A stretch of 64,000 nt of DNA from Halalkalicoccus tibetensis (GTDB taxonomy: Archaea; Halobacteriota; Halobacteria; Halobacteriales; Halalkalicoccaceae): assembly GCF_037996645.1 (NCBI RefSeq), contig NZ_JBBMXV010000007.1, positions 94,973-158,972 of the forward strand, in the 5' to 3' direction. The position numbers were made by a program, and so were the translations under genes. Below are positions 1 to 8,175 of the stretch, in pieces. Numbering within the stretch: position 1 is the first letter of the stretch; the number at the start of each line of letters is the position of its first letter. The notes beneath the pieces were generated by a model. It saw nothing but the letters and a program-made list of their open reading frames with translations, did no database searches and had not been told where the DNA came from.

Positions 1-684
1 CGAATGCCACGCCCCACAGGACCGATCGAGACAGTGGCATACTGCGAGCGGGTCGTGGTCCAAGCAGGTTATTTGCTCGGTGAACTAGTCGGATTTACCC
101 ACTGTCAGAGTTCAGCAACGGGCTTTACTCGCGAAGCCTTCAACAGAGTCGGCGGGTACAGAGACATGCTGACCGAGGACATTTACTTCTCTCATCAGTG
201 CTACCGAGCGGGTCTAACCGTTACACGAAACAGCCGCTGTACGAGTACGATGGAAGCTCCACATACGTTTTGTGATCTCTGGGGACAGCGAAAACGATGG
301 CGAATCGGTCACGTACAGGTAGCCCACAGACGTATCTCCGAGGCCATGAGCGGAAACCGTAACGCCAGTGATCTCCTTACGGTCGGTCGATCGATCGGAG
401 CAGTCCTCGCGGGCGGCGTCTTGCTCGTTCTCACGGCTCATGTGTTGTTCCTATTCGTGGTTAGTACCGAGTCGGCGCTACTCCCGTTTGCCAGCATCTT
501 CGGGATGATTGCCGCTGTCTGGAGCCACGACGCCGCCGAAGGCCGGATCGGACGTCCGTCATGGTCGATCGTATTCGCACCCCTCGTCTATCTCGGACAC
601 GGTGTCTTGACGGTGAAGGCACTTTTCGAGTACACCTTGACGTGGAATGGTGAATGGTATCGTGTGGTAAAAGTCGGCACCTGA
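1..684 (+). CDS. Glycosyltransferase family 2, C-terminal part (5' end outside window)
   Basis: The reading frame is open at the left edge, so only the last ~227 residues are present. It shows the second half of a GT-A fold family 2 enzyme: GGYRDMLTED near residue 50 has the acidic acceptor-site motif, and QRKRWRIG near residue 95 is the Q-x-x-R-W motif of processive or membrane-linked GT2 enzymes. About three hydrophobic segments follow (residues ~125-215), so the catalytic domain is tethered to the cytoplasmic face of the membrane. It probably adds sugars to a lipid or polysaccharide. A flippase-like gene follows 36 nt downstream on the same strand, suggesting a glycan assembly operon. The substrate cannot be read from the sequence. 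Confidence 0.85.
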   Translation, partial: RMPRPTGPIETVAYCERVVVQAGYLLGELVGFTHCQSSATGFTREAFNRVGGYRDMLTEDIYFSHQCYRAGLTVTRNSRCTSTMEAPHTFCDLWGQRKRWRIGHVQVAHRRISEAMSGNRNASDLLTVGRSIGAVLAGGVLLVLTAHVLFLFVVSTESALLPFASIFGMIAAVWSHDAAEGRIGRPSWSIVFAPLVYLGHGVLTVKALFEYTLTWNGEWYRVVKVGT

Positions 685-720
685 ACATAGTGTCTCCTAG
701 CAACGTCGGTTTTTATTGAG

Positions 721-1779
721 GTGCTTATCGAAGAGCCGAAGCGAGAAATGCCCGAGCTCACGGGAGACAGTAGTGCGGGCTGGATCGATCGAAGAACGAT
801 AGCGAAGACCGCCGTTGGTTTCGCCATCGCGGTGGTGCTCGTCTACCTTCTTGGTGTCGGCATCGGATGGGATCGAACGATCGATCAGCTCCAGACATCA
901 CAGCTCGAATGGGTGCTCGCTGCTTGCGGGTCGACGGTGCTATGTCTCATTGTTTGGGGGAAAACGTGGCACGTCGTTTTAGAGCGAATCGGCATCTCGG
1001 TTCCATACCGGAAGCTCAGTGTGACGTTTTTCGCAGCAACGTTTGCAAATTACGTGACACCAATGGGACAAGCAGGTGGTGAACCATTTATCGCGTACAT
1101 ACTAGCCCGGGATACGGAGGCAACCTACGAGCAAGCCCTCGCAAGCGTTGCCACAACTGATCTCGTTCGGCTTCTCCCGTTTTTTACGATCGGTGGACTG
1201 GGGCTTGGATATTTACTGACCACGACACAGATCACCGGATCGATCGAGCTGTTCGCAATTGTGCTCATGGCACTCGCGGTGGTTCTGCCCTTCATCGCTG
1301 TCGTTGGATGGCAGTTTCGAGACAGGCTTCAGCGGACAGTACTTCGATGTATAGCCCCAATTGCTAAGCGGACGGACCGAATTACGCTCGACTCGATTCG
1401 TGACCGAATCGATCGTCTCTATTCGTCGATCGAGGTGATCGCAAGTTCTCCCCGTGCGCTACTCACAGCAGTCGCCTTCGCCTATATCGGCTGGATTCTG
1501 TTCGCCCTACCGCTGTATTTCGCGAGTCTGGCTCTAGGGACTCCGATTTCGCTTCTGCTCGTTTGCTTTATTGTCCCTATAAGTGTGATTGCCGGCTCAG
1601 TCCCCCTTCCTGGTGGGTTGGGAGCTATCGAAGGAGCACTGATCGTTCTTCTCACGACGCTTACACCATCGACGACAGCTATTGCACTCGCGATCGCAAC
1701 GATCTATCGATTGGCGAGCTACTGGCTCGTGATCAGTGTCGGTGGAATAGCGATGTTGTGGGTTGTCAAACGAGTGTGA
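721..1779 (+). CDS. UPF0104 / lysylphosphatidylglycerol synthase-type transmembrane protein
   Basis: The protein has about 352 residues and many hydrophobic segments. It carries MGQAGGEPFIAYIL near residues 115-128, a family signature of the UPF0104 / LPG-synthetase transmembrane domain, and a late PLPGGLGAIEGAL motif. In archaea, members of this family (for example AglD-associated proteins) occur in glycolipid assembly. Here the gene directly follows a family 2 glycosyltransferase, which supports a role in moving or modifying a lipid-linked sugar. The GTG at 721 gives the longest form; an ATG at 748 is an equally plausible start because the 9 extra residues are not hydrophobic. Catalytic activity is not established for this family. 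Confidence 0.8.
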   Translation: MLIEEPKREMPELTGDSSAGWIDRRTIAKTAVGFAIAVVLVYLLGVGIGWDRTIDQLQTSQLEWVLAACGSTVLCLIVWGKTWHVVLERIGISVPYRKLSVTFFAATFANYVTPMGQAGGEPFIAYILARDTEATYEQALASVATTDLVRLLPFFTIGGLGLGYLLTTTQITGSIELFAIVLMALAVVLPFIAVVGWQFRDRLQRTVLRCIAPIAKRTDRITLDSIRDRIDRLYSSIEVIASSPRALLTAVAFAYIGWILFALPLYFASLALGTPISLLLVCFIVPISVIAGSVPLPGGLGAIEGALIVLLTTLTPSTTAIALAIATIYRLASYWLVISVGGIAMLWVVKRV

Positions 1780-1809
1780 ATAGAGTGGGAACGTACGGTC
1801 TTCCGGGGT

Positions 1810-2223
1810 TTAGATGACGAGGACAGGTAGTTCTGTAAGACGAACGACTCGGTCGGTAACGCTACCGAGCAAGGTCTCCGTGAGGCGATTACGATCGTGT
1901 TTTCGCATGACTAGCAAATCGATATCGTGTTCGTTCGCATAGGAAACGATCTCTTCGTGGGGAACACCCTGTACGACCGTCGTCTCGATCCCAACCGAGT
2001 AGTTGCGTCCGTTCTCGGCGAACTGCTCGACCGTAGCTGTGGCTTCGGTTTCTAACGTATCGACGACTTCAGTACCAAGGGTAGTCACGCTGTCACGGTT
2101 GGTATCGGCGACAGAGAGCACCACGAGCGTTGCTCCATGGTGTTCTGCAAGAGAATAGACGGATTCGTACCGTTCATCGGGTGACGCATCTTGCGCGACG
2201 GGAAGCAAGATCCGATCGTACAT
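1810..2223 (-). CDS. Universal stress protein (UspA family)
   Basis: A single Usp domain of 137 residues. It begins MYDRILLPV, the usual first beta strand, and ends with GSVTDRVVRLTELPVLVI, which contains the GS-x-T/S phosphate-binding segment of ATP-binding Usp proteins. A longer frame runs upstream to 2343, but those 40 residues have no Usp similarity, so the ATG at 2223 is chosen. It is a soluble cytoplasmic protein. It is convergent with the flippase-like gene and has no operon partner. It is more typical of Usp than the three Usp genes further along, which have a SPTGK-type loop. Confidence 0.85.
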   Translation of the reverse strand: MYDRILLPVAQDASPDERYESVYSLAEHHGATLVVLSVADTNRDSVTTLGTEVVDTLETEATATVEQFAENGRNYSVGIETTVVQGVPHEEIVSYANEHDIDLLVMRKHDRNRLTETLLGSVTDRVVRLTELPVLVI

Positions 2224-2608
2224 TAACGAATGAACTATCTGCAGGCACATAGTTTTGTGTGTAGTCATTCGAGAAGGACCAAGAACATCCTCCTGTTCAA
2301 TCTTGATACTGTACCGGAACCCTCGCGGTCTGGCAAGAAACACGATGGCTCGTGTTCGTTCACGAACCCGGCCTTGAACAACTGTGGGCGTCGGTTGGGA
2401 GTCCCACTAACCCGTGAACGATTCCAGATTACTCAGAAGTGAAAACAAATGAACCGCGCTGCTGAGCAGGTCGAACAGTACGATATCGAGATCGGCGGAG
2501 GTCCTCTACTGCTGGTGAAAACTCACCACAATAAGCGCCACTCTCGCATTACTAACGGAGGGTTTCCAACGAGGTCAACCGTTTCATTCGAGTCTTGACA
2601 AGCAGAAG

Positions 2609-2994
2609 TCAATACGTTCGTACGTCGAGACCGTCAATACGTTCGAAATGGTCTACGTTCCGGGTGACAATGGGCTCGTCATGGAGAAGAGCGGTAGCGG
2701 CAATAATGCAGTCTTCACGGTCGATTTCTTGGCCGGATGTGATGAGTTCGCCTGAGAGTTTCCCGGCCTTTCGCATCACCTTCGCATCGTCTGGGATGGC
2801 GTGGCGGGAGTCGAGGACAGCGAGTATCTTCTGGCGGCGCTCTTGGGGGCATTCAACTGCGGTAGGGCCTCGTATAGTTCGAGTACGGTGATGCTGGCAA
2901 GGCGTTCTGGCCGCTGTCTCCCAGCGGATTCTCTGGGCTGTCGTTCGACCCGGCAACGTACCCGTCCAGCGAGGTCGATTGTTTTCTTGCTCAT
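2609..2994 (-). pseudogene. Broken VapC-like PIN gene with a RibD/DHFR-like fragment at its 5' end
   Basis: The C-terminal half of a PIN-domain toxin is readable in one frame: REDCIIAATALLHDEP, then VTRNVDHFERIDGLDV, which closely resembles the end of the neighbouring intact VapC. The preceding PIN segment ITVLELYEALPQLN is in another frame, with a one-base shift near 2850. The normal N-terminal acidic strand (MILDSTF in the neighbour) is absent. Instead, a third frame at about 2915-2990 reads TSLDGYVAGSNDSPENPLGD, which matches the start of RibD/dihydrofolate-reductase-type proteins. The locus is therefore a chimera of two gene fragments and cannot make a working toxin. Confidence 0.75.
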
Positions 2995-2996
2995 CC

Positions 2997-3386
2997 TCAG
3001 TAGCCTCTAACGTCGAGACCATCGACCCGCGCGAATTCGTCGACGTTCCGGGTAAGAACCCGCGGATCCGGACTGCCAACCGCAGTCCCTGCGATGAGAA
3101 CGTCGCGAGCACCGATGCGTTGACCCTGATCAAGCAAGTCATGCTGGATCGCGATCGCGCGTCGAGCGACCGTCTCCGTAACCGGGAGCACAACAAGCTC
3201 ATCGACACGCTCGTCGAACTCCGCGCGGTATTGTGCGCTCTCCCCGCGAAGACCGACACTGACCTCGAAAACAGTGAGTGCCGAGAGAGCAACCGGTGTC
3301 TCAGAATCGCGGAGCTCGACTAATCGTTCGATCGCCTCACTATCATCACGCAGAACGTCATGAACAAAGGTCGAATCGAGGATCAT
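2997..3386 (-). CDS. vapC: VapC-type PIN-domain ribonuclease toxin
   Basis: A 129-residue PIN domain with the expected acidic residues: D4 in MILDSTF, E41 in LTVFEVSVGL, D95 in GARDVLIAG, and the final TRNVDEF segment. Such proteins are Mg-dependent endoribonucleases that cleave tRNA or rRNA when released from their antitoxin. The gene starts 7 nt after the stop of the upstream winged-helix gene, so the two form a toxin-antitoxin operon transcribed leftward. A broken paralogue lies immediately downstream. The RNA target cannot be inferred from the sequence. Confidence 0.88.
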   Translation of the reverse strand: MILDSTFVHDVLRDDSEAIERLVELRDSETPVALSALTVFEVSVGLRGESAQYRAEFDERVDELVVLPVTETVARRAIAIQHDLLDQGQRIGARDVLIAGTAVGSPDPRVLTRNVDEFARVDGLDVRGY

Positions 3387-3393
3387 CGAGCGC

Positions 3394-3783
3394 TTACGCC
3401 TCGTCGATCCCGCTCATCATCTGTTGATCGAACTCCTCGCCCCACTCCTCAGAGCGCTTGCGAGAGCGTTCGGCCGCCTCGTCGTCGTCTCCGAACAGAC
3501 CGACGAGGTCAAAGAGTGGACCGACGGGGCCGCCACGGGCGCGTTGCTCGTCGGAGAGCCACCAAACGACGGCACCAGCTCCGACCTTCTTTCGTTCGAC
3601 GTTGCCCTTCTCCTCGAGCGAATTGAGTTTATCGAGCGCGGATCGATTCGATATTCCGAGTACTTCACCCACCTCTTTGCCGGTGAGCGGCTCGTCACGC
3701 TCGATGAGTACCGCGATCACGTCATCAATCGTCGTCTTCTCGATATACTTCCCATCGTCTCCGCGGCTTCGACTCATGCGCAT
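3394..3783 (-). CDS. Winged-helix antitoxin-like regulator paired with VapC
   Basis: A 129-residue protein with a winged helix-turn-helix at about residues 16-75 (IDDVIAVLIERDEPLTGKEV, then GISNRSALDKLNSLEEKG) and an acidic, charged tail (GDDDEAAERSRKRSEEWGEEF) that could bind the toxin. It directly precedes vapC with 7 nt between them, the usual antitoxin-first order. Haloarchaeal VapC partners are often of this wHTH type rather than AbrB or RHH. It probably represses its own promoter, an AT-rich stretch at 3790-3860. The ATG at 3783 is used; an ATG at 3777 is also possible. Confidence 0.75.
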   Translation of the reverse strand: MRMSRSRGDDGKYIEKTTIDDVIAVLIERDEPLTGKEVGEVLGISNRSALDKLNSLEEKGNVERKKVGAGAVVWWLSDEQRARGGPVGPLFDLVGLFGDDDEAAERSRKRSEEWGEEFDQQMMSGIDEA

Positions 3784-3971
3784 GAATTGGAACCACTGCT
3801 AGTTAACCATTTCGTCCGTATGAGAACGGTATTTTCATTACCATCTCATACATATGAGGTGGTAGAGACAAACCCTGTTTACGAGACCATCGAAGTGGAT
3901 ACCAGCGCCATCATAACGCCCGAGTCGCTCACACACAGTATAACAACGTGGATATCTGCTTGTGATGGTAT

Positions 3972-4892
3972 CTATTCGTCTGCGCCATTCCCTCCTGGGA
4001 ACCGGGCCTCGATTCCGCTCGCGAGCAAGCCTCCATCCCCACCAAGCGAGAGTACCTGCCAGCCATCATCGACGAACTCCTCCTCGTCTTCGTCGCCAAC
4101 CCAATAACCCGGTGCGACCCCATGGCGTTGGGAGGCGTCAAGGACGTCTTGGATAGCCTGTTGGAGCTCTGGATTGTCGAAGTTACCGGGATCATTCAAC
4201 TGATAGGAGAGGTCGTACGGTCCGACCAATAAACAATCGAGCCCATCTATCTGGGCGATCTCATCGATATTGTCGATCATCTCTCGCGTTTCCACCTGCA
4301 ACATTACGAACACGCGGTCGTTGATGGTCTCGAAGTACTCGTCGGCCTCCAGTCCGAACTGGGCACCGGCTTGGAGACCGGAGGCACCTCGATTGCCATC
4401 GGGTGGATAGTAGGCTGCCTCGACGAACATGCGACAGTCCTCGACGACACCGGGCCCGTCGATTCGCGGAAGAAACGGGATGATGACCCCGTCGGCCCCC
4501 GCGTCGAGTGCGCGGTCGACCTCCCGTGGATGGTGTCCCGGGATGCGTACCAGTGCTGCAGTATCATCGGGGATCACCGAGACGATCTGCCGGATGACTT
4601 CGAAATCAAACGAGCCGTGTTCGCCGTCGATCCAAACCCAATCGACCGCAGGGTGATTCCCAACGACTGTCGCCGAGTCCATACTCGCAAACACCGTCGC
4701 CATTCCATAGACCGTCTCTCCGTCCTCGACCCGATCGGTGAACTCCTCAGAACCGCCGATCAGGGGTTCGTCGGTCGCGTGTGCGCTTGCCCCGCCAATA
4801 CCTGCTAGTCCGACACCTGATGCGGCTGTTCCCTGCATATAGCGTCGTCGCGTGATCTCTGGACCGATGCCTTGATTGTTATTATCTCCCAT
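3972..4892 (-). CDS. HpcH/HpaI-family aldolase with a Tat signal peptide
   Basis: The 306-residue protein begins with a twin-arginine leader (ITRRRYMQG at residues 13-21, then a glycine/alanine-rich stretch ending AHA). An HpcH/HpaI TIM barrel follows: WVWIDGEHGSFDFE carries the conserved DGEHG, LVRIPGHHPREV the carboxylate-binding Arg, VMLQVET the metal-binding Glu, and LLVGPYDLSYQL the metal-binding Asp. These class II enzymes split 2-keto-3-deoxy acids into pyruvate and an aldehyde. Family members are normally cytoplasmic, so the export signal is unusual. The gene stands alone. The motifs look intact, so activity is plausible, but the substrate is unknown. Confidence 0.85.
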   Translation of the reverse strand: MGDNNNQGIGPEITRRRYMQGTAASGVGLAGIGGASAHATDEPLIGGSEEFTDRVEDGETVYGMATVFASMDSATVVGNHPAVDWVWIDGEHGSFDFEVIRQIVSVIPDDTAALVRIPGHHPREVDRALDAGADGVIIPFLPRIDGPGVVEDCRMFVEAAYYPPDGNRGASGLQAGAQFGLEADEYFETINDRVFVMLQVETREMIDNIDEIAQIDGLDCLLVGPYDLSYQLNDPGNFDNPELQQAIQDVLDASQRHGVAPGYWVGDEDEEEFVDDGWQVLSLGGDGGLLASGIEARFPGGNGADE

Positions 4893-5449
4893 AACTCGCT
4901 CACGTATTCACCCCAATTAGATAACTATTATTGATGATTTGAGAGTATAATATGTATGACTATAATCCCCCTTGTGTAACCCACCCAACAGTCAGACAGT
5001 CTGTTGGACAAGACACAGACTCGATTACTAGGGACTGAACTTCTCCTCCTCGACTGCAAGCCCAGTTATCTGAACCTCCGTGTTCGCTATCTTTCCACTA
5101 ATCACTGCATGTCTATAGCTGTTCGATGAGATCTGGACATTGATTACGAATAGCGGGATTGTAACCTACGTACAGGTCTATCGGAAGAGTATCTTACTTT
5201 TATTGTCGCTGGTTTACCCTCGTGAGTTCATAGACCTTGGCAGTGGAACGGGCGGGTCGGACCAATAGAAGGGCGTTCATACGCTGTATGAAAGCGAGTA
5301 CTCCACCAATATTGGCGAGTCCCGCGTGCCGCAGTTTGTGTGTAAGGATTCCTCTCCTCATAGCTATCAACAGAGTGTTCTCCTCACTACCGAATCAACC
5401 CGAACGGCTTCGGGCATACCTTTATTCCACGCCCACACCGACCGTCCCG
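4893..5449. other. Intergenic region between the aldolase gene and the norB fragment
   Basis: About 560 nt with no convincing gene. The left part (4915-4960) is AT-rich and fits the promoter of the leftward aldolase gene. Base composition rises sharply at about 5410, where the norB fragment begins. Short frames here show no recognisable motif. Confidence 0.5.
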
Positions 5450-6150
5450 GGTCGGAGCACTCCTATACGAACGACTGGCCGTACGTGCCCGGAACCGGCA
5501 ACCGGCCGACCGGCCAGGTGATGGTCTGGAGCACGATCGGTCTGGTGTTGCTCGTCGGCGGCGGCGGCCTCGGGGTCTAGGCGTACCACAGCCTCGACTT
5601 CGCCGAACCGACGACCGAGCTCGTCGACGTGCCCTCGCCCGAGTCGGTCTCGGCCACGCCGGCACAGTACGCCGCCGCGTGGTACGTCCCGGTCGCCGGC
5701 GCGCTGTTCGTCCTCCAGGCGCTCACCGGGGCGCTGTTGGCCCACTATTACGTCGAGTGCACCGGCTTCTTCGGCCTCTTCGACGCCTTTGGAGTCGACG
5801 TCGTCTCGTGGCTCCCGTTCGCCACGGTCCGGACCTGGCACATCAACCTCGCGGTGCTCTGGATCACGACGCTCTGGCTCGCGGGCGGACTCTTCCTGCC
5901 GGGGCTGTTCAGCGACGAGGATCCGCCGGGGCAGGCAGCAGGAACGACCGCCCTGCTTGGCCTGCTGGTCGTGGCGACCCTCGGCGCGTTCGCCGGCGTC
6001 TGGCTCGGCACACATGGAAAGCTCGGCTCGCCCGAGGACGGCGAGCTCTGGTGGTGGCTCGGCTCGGAGGGGCTCGAATACCTCGAGGATCTCGACGTCG
6101 GTGGGGAAGCGCTGACCGAGCGCTACCCCAAGCTCACCTATCTGCTGGGG
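5450..6150 (+). pseudogene. norB: Internal fragment of quinol-type nitric oxide reductase (norB)
   Basis: The frame reads SYTNDWPYVPGTGNRPTG, the hallmark N-terminal periplasmic segment of single-subunit qNOR. A transmembrane helix follows, then an in-frame TAG at 5578-5580. The same frame continues with WYVPVAGALFVLQALTGALL, the segment TVRTWHINLAVLWITTLWLA with its heme-ligand-type His, and GSEGLEYLEDLD. It stops matching near ITYLLG/GRIPPQ at about 6150, before the large catalytic part. The gene therefore lacks both its start and more than half of its length and also has an internal stop. It is much more GC-rich than its flanks, so it looks like a transferred or deleted remnant. Confidence 0.85.
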
Positions 6151-6275
6151 AGAATTCCGCCTCAGCGATCTATTTTAAGTACTTCTCGCGATAAGGAGTG
6201 GAGTAAGCGGGATTCTTCGGTCGATCACTACTCCTCAGCAGTGCCATTCTGACGGCTACCGCAGCAAGGACGGTT

Positions 6276-6695
6276 CTACTCGTGGTGCTCGTAGCGTTCG
6301 ACGACCTCAGCGAAGGCCACCGTTTCCGCCACGCTCGTGATCTCGATCTCGACGCGTTCGTGCGGGTCGGTATCGGGAACGATGACCACGTATCCTCGCT
6401 CGACTCGTGCGATCCCGTCACCCTGATCGCCGATCGTCTCGATCTCGACGGTTCGGTGATCGCCCTCAGTAACGGGCGGATTGGGCTCAGTAGTTGCCTG
6501 AGTCGATTTTTGACTGGTAGTAGTGTCCGAGTCGGTCTGGGGCCGAGCCTGTGGGACGAGAGCGATACGATACGAACCGTCCGGCTCGAGGTCGCCGAGC
6601 TCCACCTCGCGTTCGGGAATCTCGATCGTGTAAGACCCATTTCGGCGATCGATCTCACCACTAAACAGACACAGTAGATCGTCTGAGAGTTCCAT
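6276..6695 (-). CDS. TRAM-domain protein
   Basis: A 139-residue protein. The C-terminal ~60 residues form a TRAM RNA-binding beta barrel: VEIETIGDQGDGIARVERGYVVIVPD, then ERVEIEITSVAETVAFAEVV. The N-terminal ~50 residues (MELSDDLLCLFSGEIDRRNG, with IEIPEREVELGDLEPDGSYR) are typical of haloarchaeal paralogues, in which a short basic/acidic strand precedes TRAM. A low-complexity T/Q/S linker joins the two parts. Archaeal TRAM proteins act as RNA chaperones, for example in the cold. The gene is monocistronic. Confidence 0.85.
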   Translation of the reverse strand: MELSDDLLCLFSGEIDRRNGSYTIEIPEREVELGDLEPDGSYRIALVPQARPQTDSDTTTSQKSTQATTEPNPPVTEGDHRTVEIETIGDQGDGIARVERGYVVIVPDTDPHERVEIEITSVAETVAFAEVVERYEHHE

Positions 6696-6860
6696 TTGAA
6701 ATACTCAGTTGATGAAGCCGTGGTCAATGTGCATGATAGTACTGGTAGCAGCTGATATGCCCGAGAGATCTCCTCCATCAGTTCCTCAACGAGAGTGTCA
6801 GTAGTGCTTTATGTTCACCACATATATAACGGAGGAGTTTCAACTAACAACAGATTCCAA

Positions 6861-7010
6861 ATGAAGGAGTGTAAGCGGTGTGGAAAAGCGTTCCTGACAG
6901 ATCGGGCGGCGAACGGACACCAGGCGGTCTGTCCCGAGAATCCCGACCGTGTCGTCCCTGACGGCTGGGCGCCCGAGACACATGGTCGTTGGGGAGATAC
7001 TACAGAGTGA
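6861..7010 (+). CDS. 49-residue C2H2-like zinc-finger miniprotein, copy 1
   Basis: A 49-residue protein with CKRCGKAFLTDRAANGHQAVC: two Cys (C4, C7), then His and Cys at the spacing of a single zinc finger, followed by DGWAPETHGRWG. The upstream frame is longer, but the ATG at 6861 matches the start of the second copy at 19818 and follows the same upstream bases. It ends 29 nt before the end of a convergent DUF6788 gene. The two-gene block recurs at 19.8 kb. A DNA- or protein-binding role is likely; nothing more specific is supported. Confidence 0.75.
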   Translation: MKECKRCGKAFLTDRAANGHQAVCPENPDRVVPDGWAPETHGRWGDTTE

Positions 7011-7038
7011 ACGTATGGGCTGACCAAAGGAGATAGTG

Positions 7039-7389
7039 TCAGTCAGTGTCACTGCCGGTTGCTTTTCCTAGATATTTCCGCCGAACAGTGTCTCCATCAC
7101 GATAGGCCCGATATTTATAGGGGCCATGTTCCCCGCCGCCACTCATGCACGAGCAGCTCTCATCACCACAGGTGCGATACTCGAGATAGACCGCACCACC
7201 TGATTCGTTCTCGAGAAGTTGGGTTTCATCCGGCAGTTCGTCTTCGGTGACTGGCTCTTGGCGACGTTCTTCGCGAGCCGCAAGCAGCTTATCGATATAT
7301 TCGCTGGCGTCCCGAAGCGACTCGTCATCCTGCTTAGGAAGGCCCTCCGCAAGGTAATTCGGAAGGGAGGGAGGTGCAGTCGGTGGCAT
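7039..7389 (-). CDS. DUF6788 family protein, intact copy
   Basis: A 116-residue protein. The N-terminal half is helical and charged (PKQDDESLRDASEYIDKLLA); the C-terminal half has YLEYRTCGDESCSCMSGGGE followed by HGPYKYRAYRDGDTVRRKYLG, a small Cys-containing domain typical of DUF6788. The start at 7389 lies 5 nt from a 9-bp-arm inverted repeat that covers its promoter, which suggests direct control at that site. Upstream of the promoter lies an ORB-type origin and a divergent orc1/cdc6 gene. A second copy at 20 kb is broken. The family's function is unknown; the location suggests a role tied to replication. Confidence 0.75.
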   Translation of the reverse strand: MPPTAPPSLPNYLAEGLPKQDDESLRDASEYIDKLLAAREERRQEPVTEDELPDETQLLENESGGAVYLEYRTCGDESCSCMSGGGEHGPYKYRAYRDGDTVRRKYLGKATGSDTD

Positions 7390-7394
7390 TTTCC

Positions 7395-7438
7395 TTGTGC
7401 AACGTATAGGGAGAACCGATATAGTATTTGTTGCACAA
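7395..7438. promoter_or_regulatory. Inverted repeat TTGTGCAAC-N26-GTTGCACAA, DUF6788 promoter
   Basis: Perfect 9-bp arms at 7395-7403 and 7430-7438 enclose an AT-rich spacer that can hold the TATA box of the leftward DUF6788 gene (start at 7389). Each arm is itself nearly palindromic (TTG-TG/CA-CAA). The same arms recur at 17911, 20363 and 44663 with 23-24 nt spacers. This is a probable operator for an autoregulator or a replication-linked protein. Confidence 0.75.
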
Positions 7439-7554
7439 GACGCCCGGTAGGTCATCTCTCTCAGAGGTGATTCCGTCCGCCATATGTCAGACACCGTTAT
7501 TTCCACTAATACGATGACAGGAGTAGGGACGCCCAGAACAGGCCATCACTCTCC

Positions 7555-8133
7555 CCCCACTGTTTCCAGTAAACGCGAGATCGAGTGGGGAGGCGTCTGC
7601 TCCTAGCGTGAAGTAACCCCCTAGTTCCCTATCTCTCTAGCCGACTTTTTCGACGCTACGGACCAACTAGTGACTATCCATAATAAAGATTCTCGCTAGA
7701 TAACTACCTTTCCCAGAACCGCTCCTGCTTCTTCTACTCTTTACTGGAAATAGTGGGGTGGGGGTGTTGGTCTTCTTCTCTCCATGCTTCCCCCTCGCCG
7801 TGCGCTGGTTCTTCCGTAGCGCCCAATTACTGGAAACAGTGGGGTGCTCCTTACTTATAAAAGACCCTTTACTGGAAATACTGGAACACGGTGGTTCGAT
7901 TCCTCTCCTCAATTTTCCCAGAGACACTTCCAATTACCAAGAATAATGGTGTCTGGAGTATGCGATCGATCACACTTTACTGGAAACGGTGGGGTAGCTC
8001 GTGAGGGCTAGTAGGGGGTAGTTCGCCATCGACAGACAAGGAACTAGTCTCGATTCCCTAGAGTTTACTGGAAACGGTGGGGTGGTAGTCCGGCTATTCG
8101 AAGTGGTTATACTGGAAATACTGGAAACGATGG
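7555..8133. other. Replication origin 1: array of ORB-type repeats
   Basis: At least seven copies of a repeat with core TTTACTGGAAA-(C/T)-(A/G)GTGGGG occur: one inverted (7555-7573) and direct copies at 7740, 7827, 7868, 7976, 8065 and 8109. The copies at 7868 and 8109 contain a doubled ACTGGAAATACTGGAA core. The GGAAAC...GGGG pattern is that of haloarchaeal origin recognition boxes bound by Orc1/Cdc6. The array lies directly upstream of an orc1/cdc6 gene, the normal arrangement of an archaeal origin. The stretches between repeats are AT-rich enough to serve as unwinding element. Confidence 0.85.
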
Positions 8134-8175
8134 TCGAAACTATTATCATGGTAGGTTGACTCAGTCACTCCTATC

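Noticed and set aside
3424-4107. 227-residue plus-strand frame across the antitoxin gene
   Set aside because: It is antisense to the wHTH antitoxin and the end of the aldolase gene and has no motif of its own.
5422-6015. 197-residue minus-strand frame rich in Arg and Glu
   Set aside because: It is the antisense shadow of the norB fragment in high-GC DNA; the plus strand has clear qNOR motifs.
7740-8133. Regularly recurring repeat units resembling a CRISPR array
   Set aside because: Spacing between the copies is irregular, the repeats are short and variable, no cas gene is present, and the array directly precedes orc1/cdc6; an ORB array explains it.
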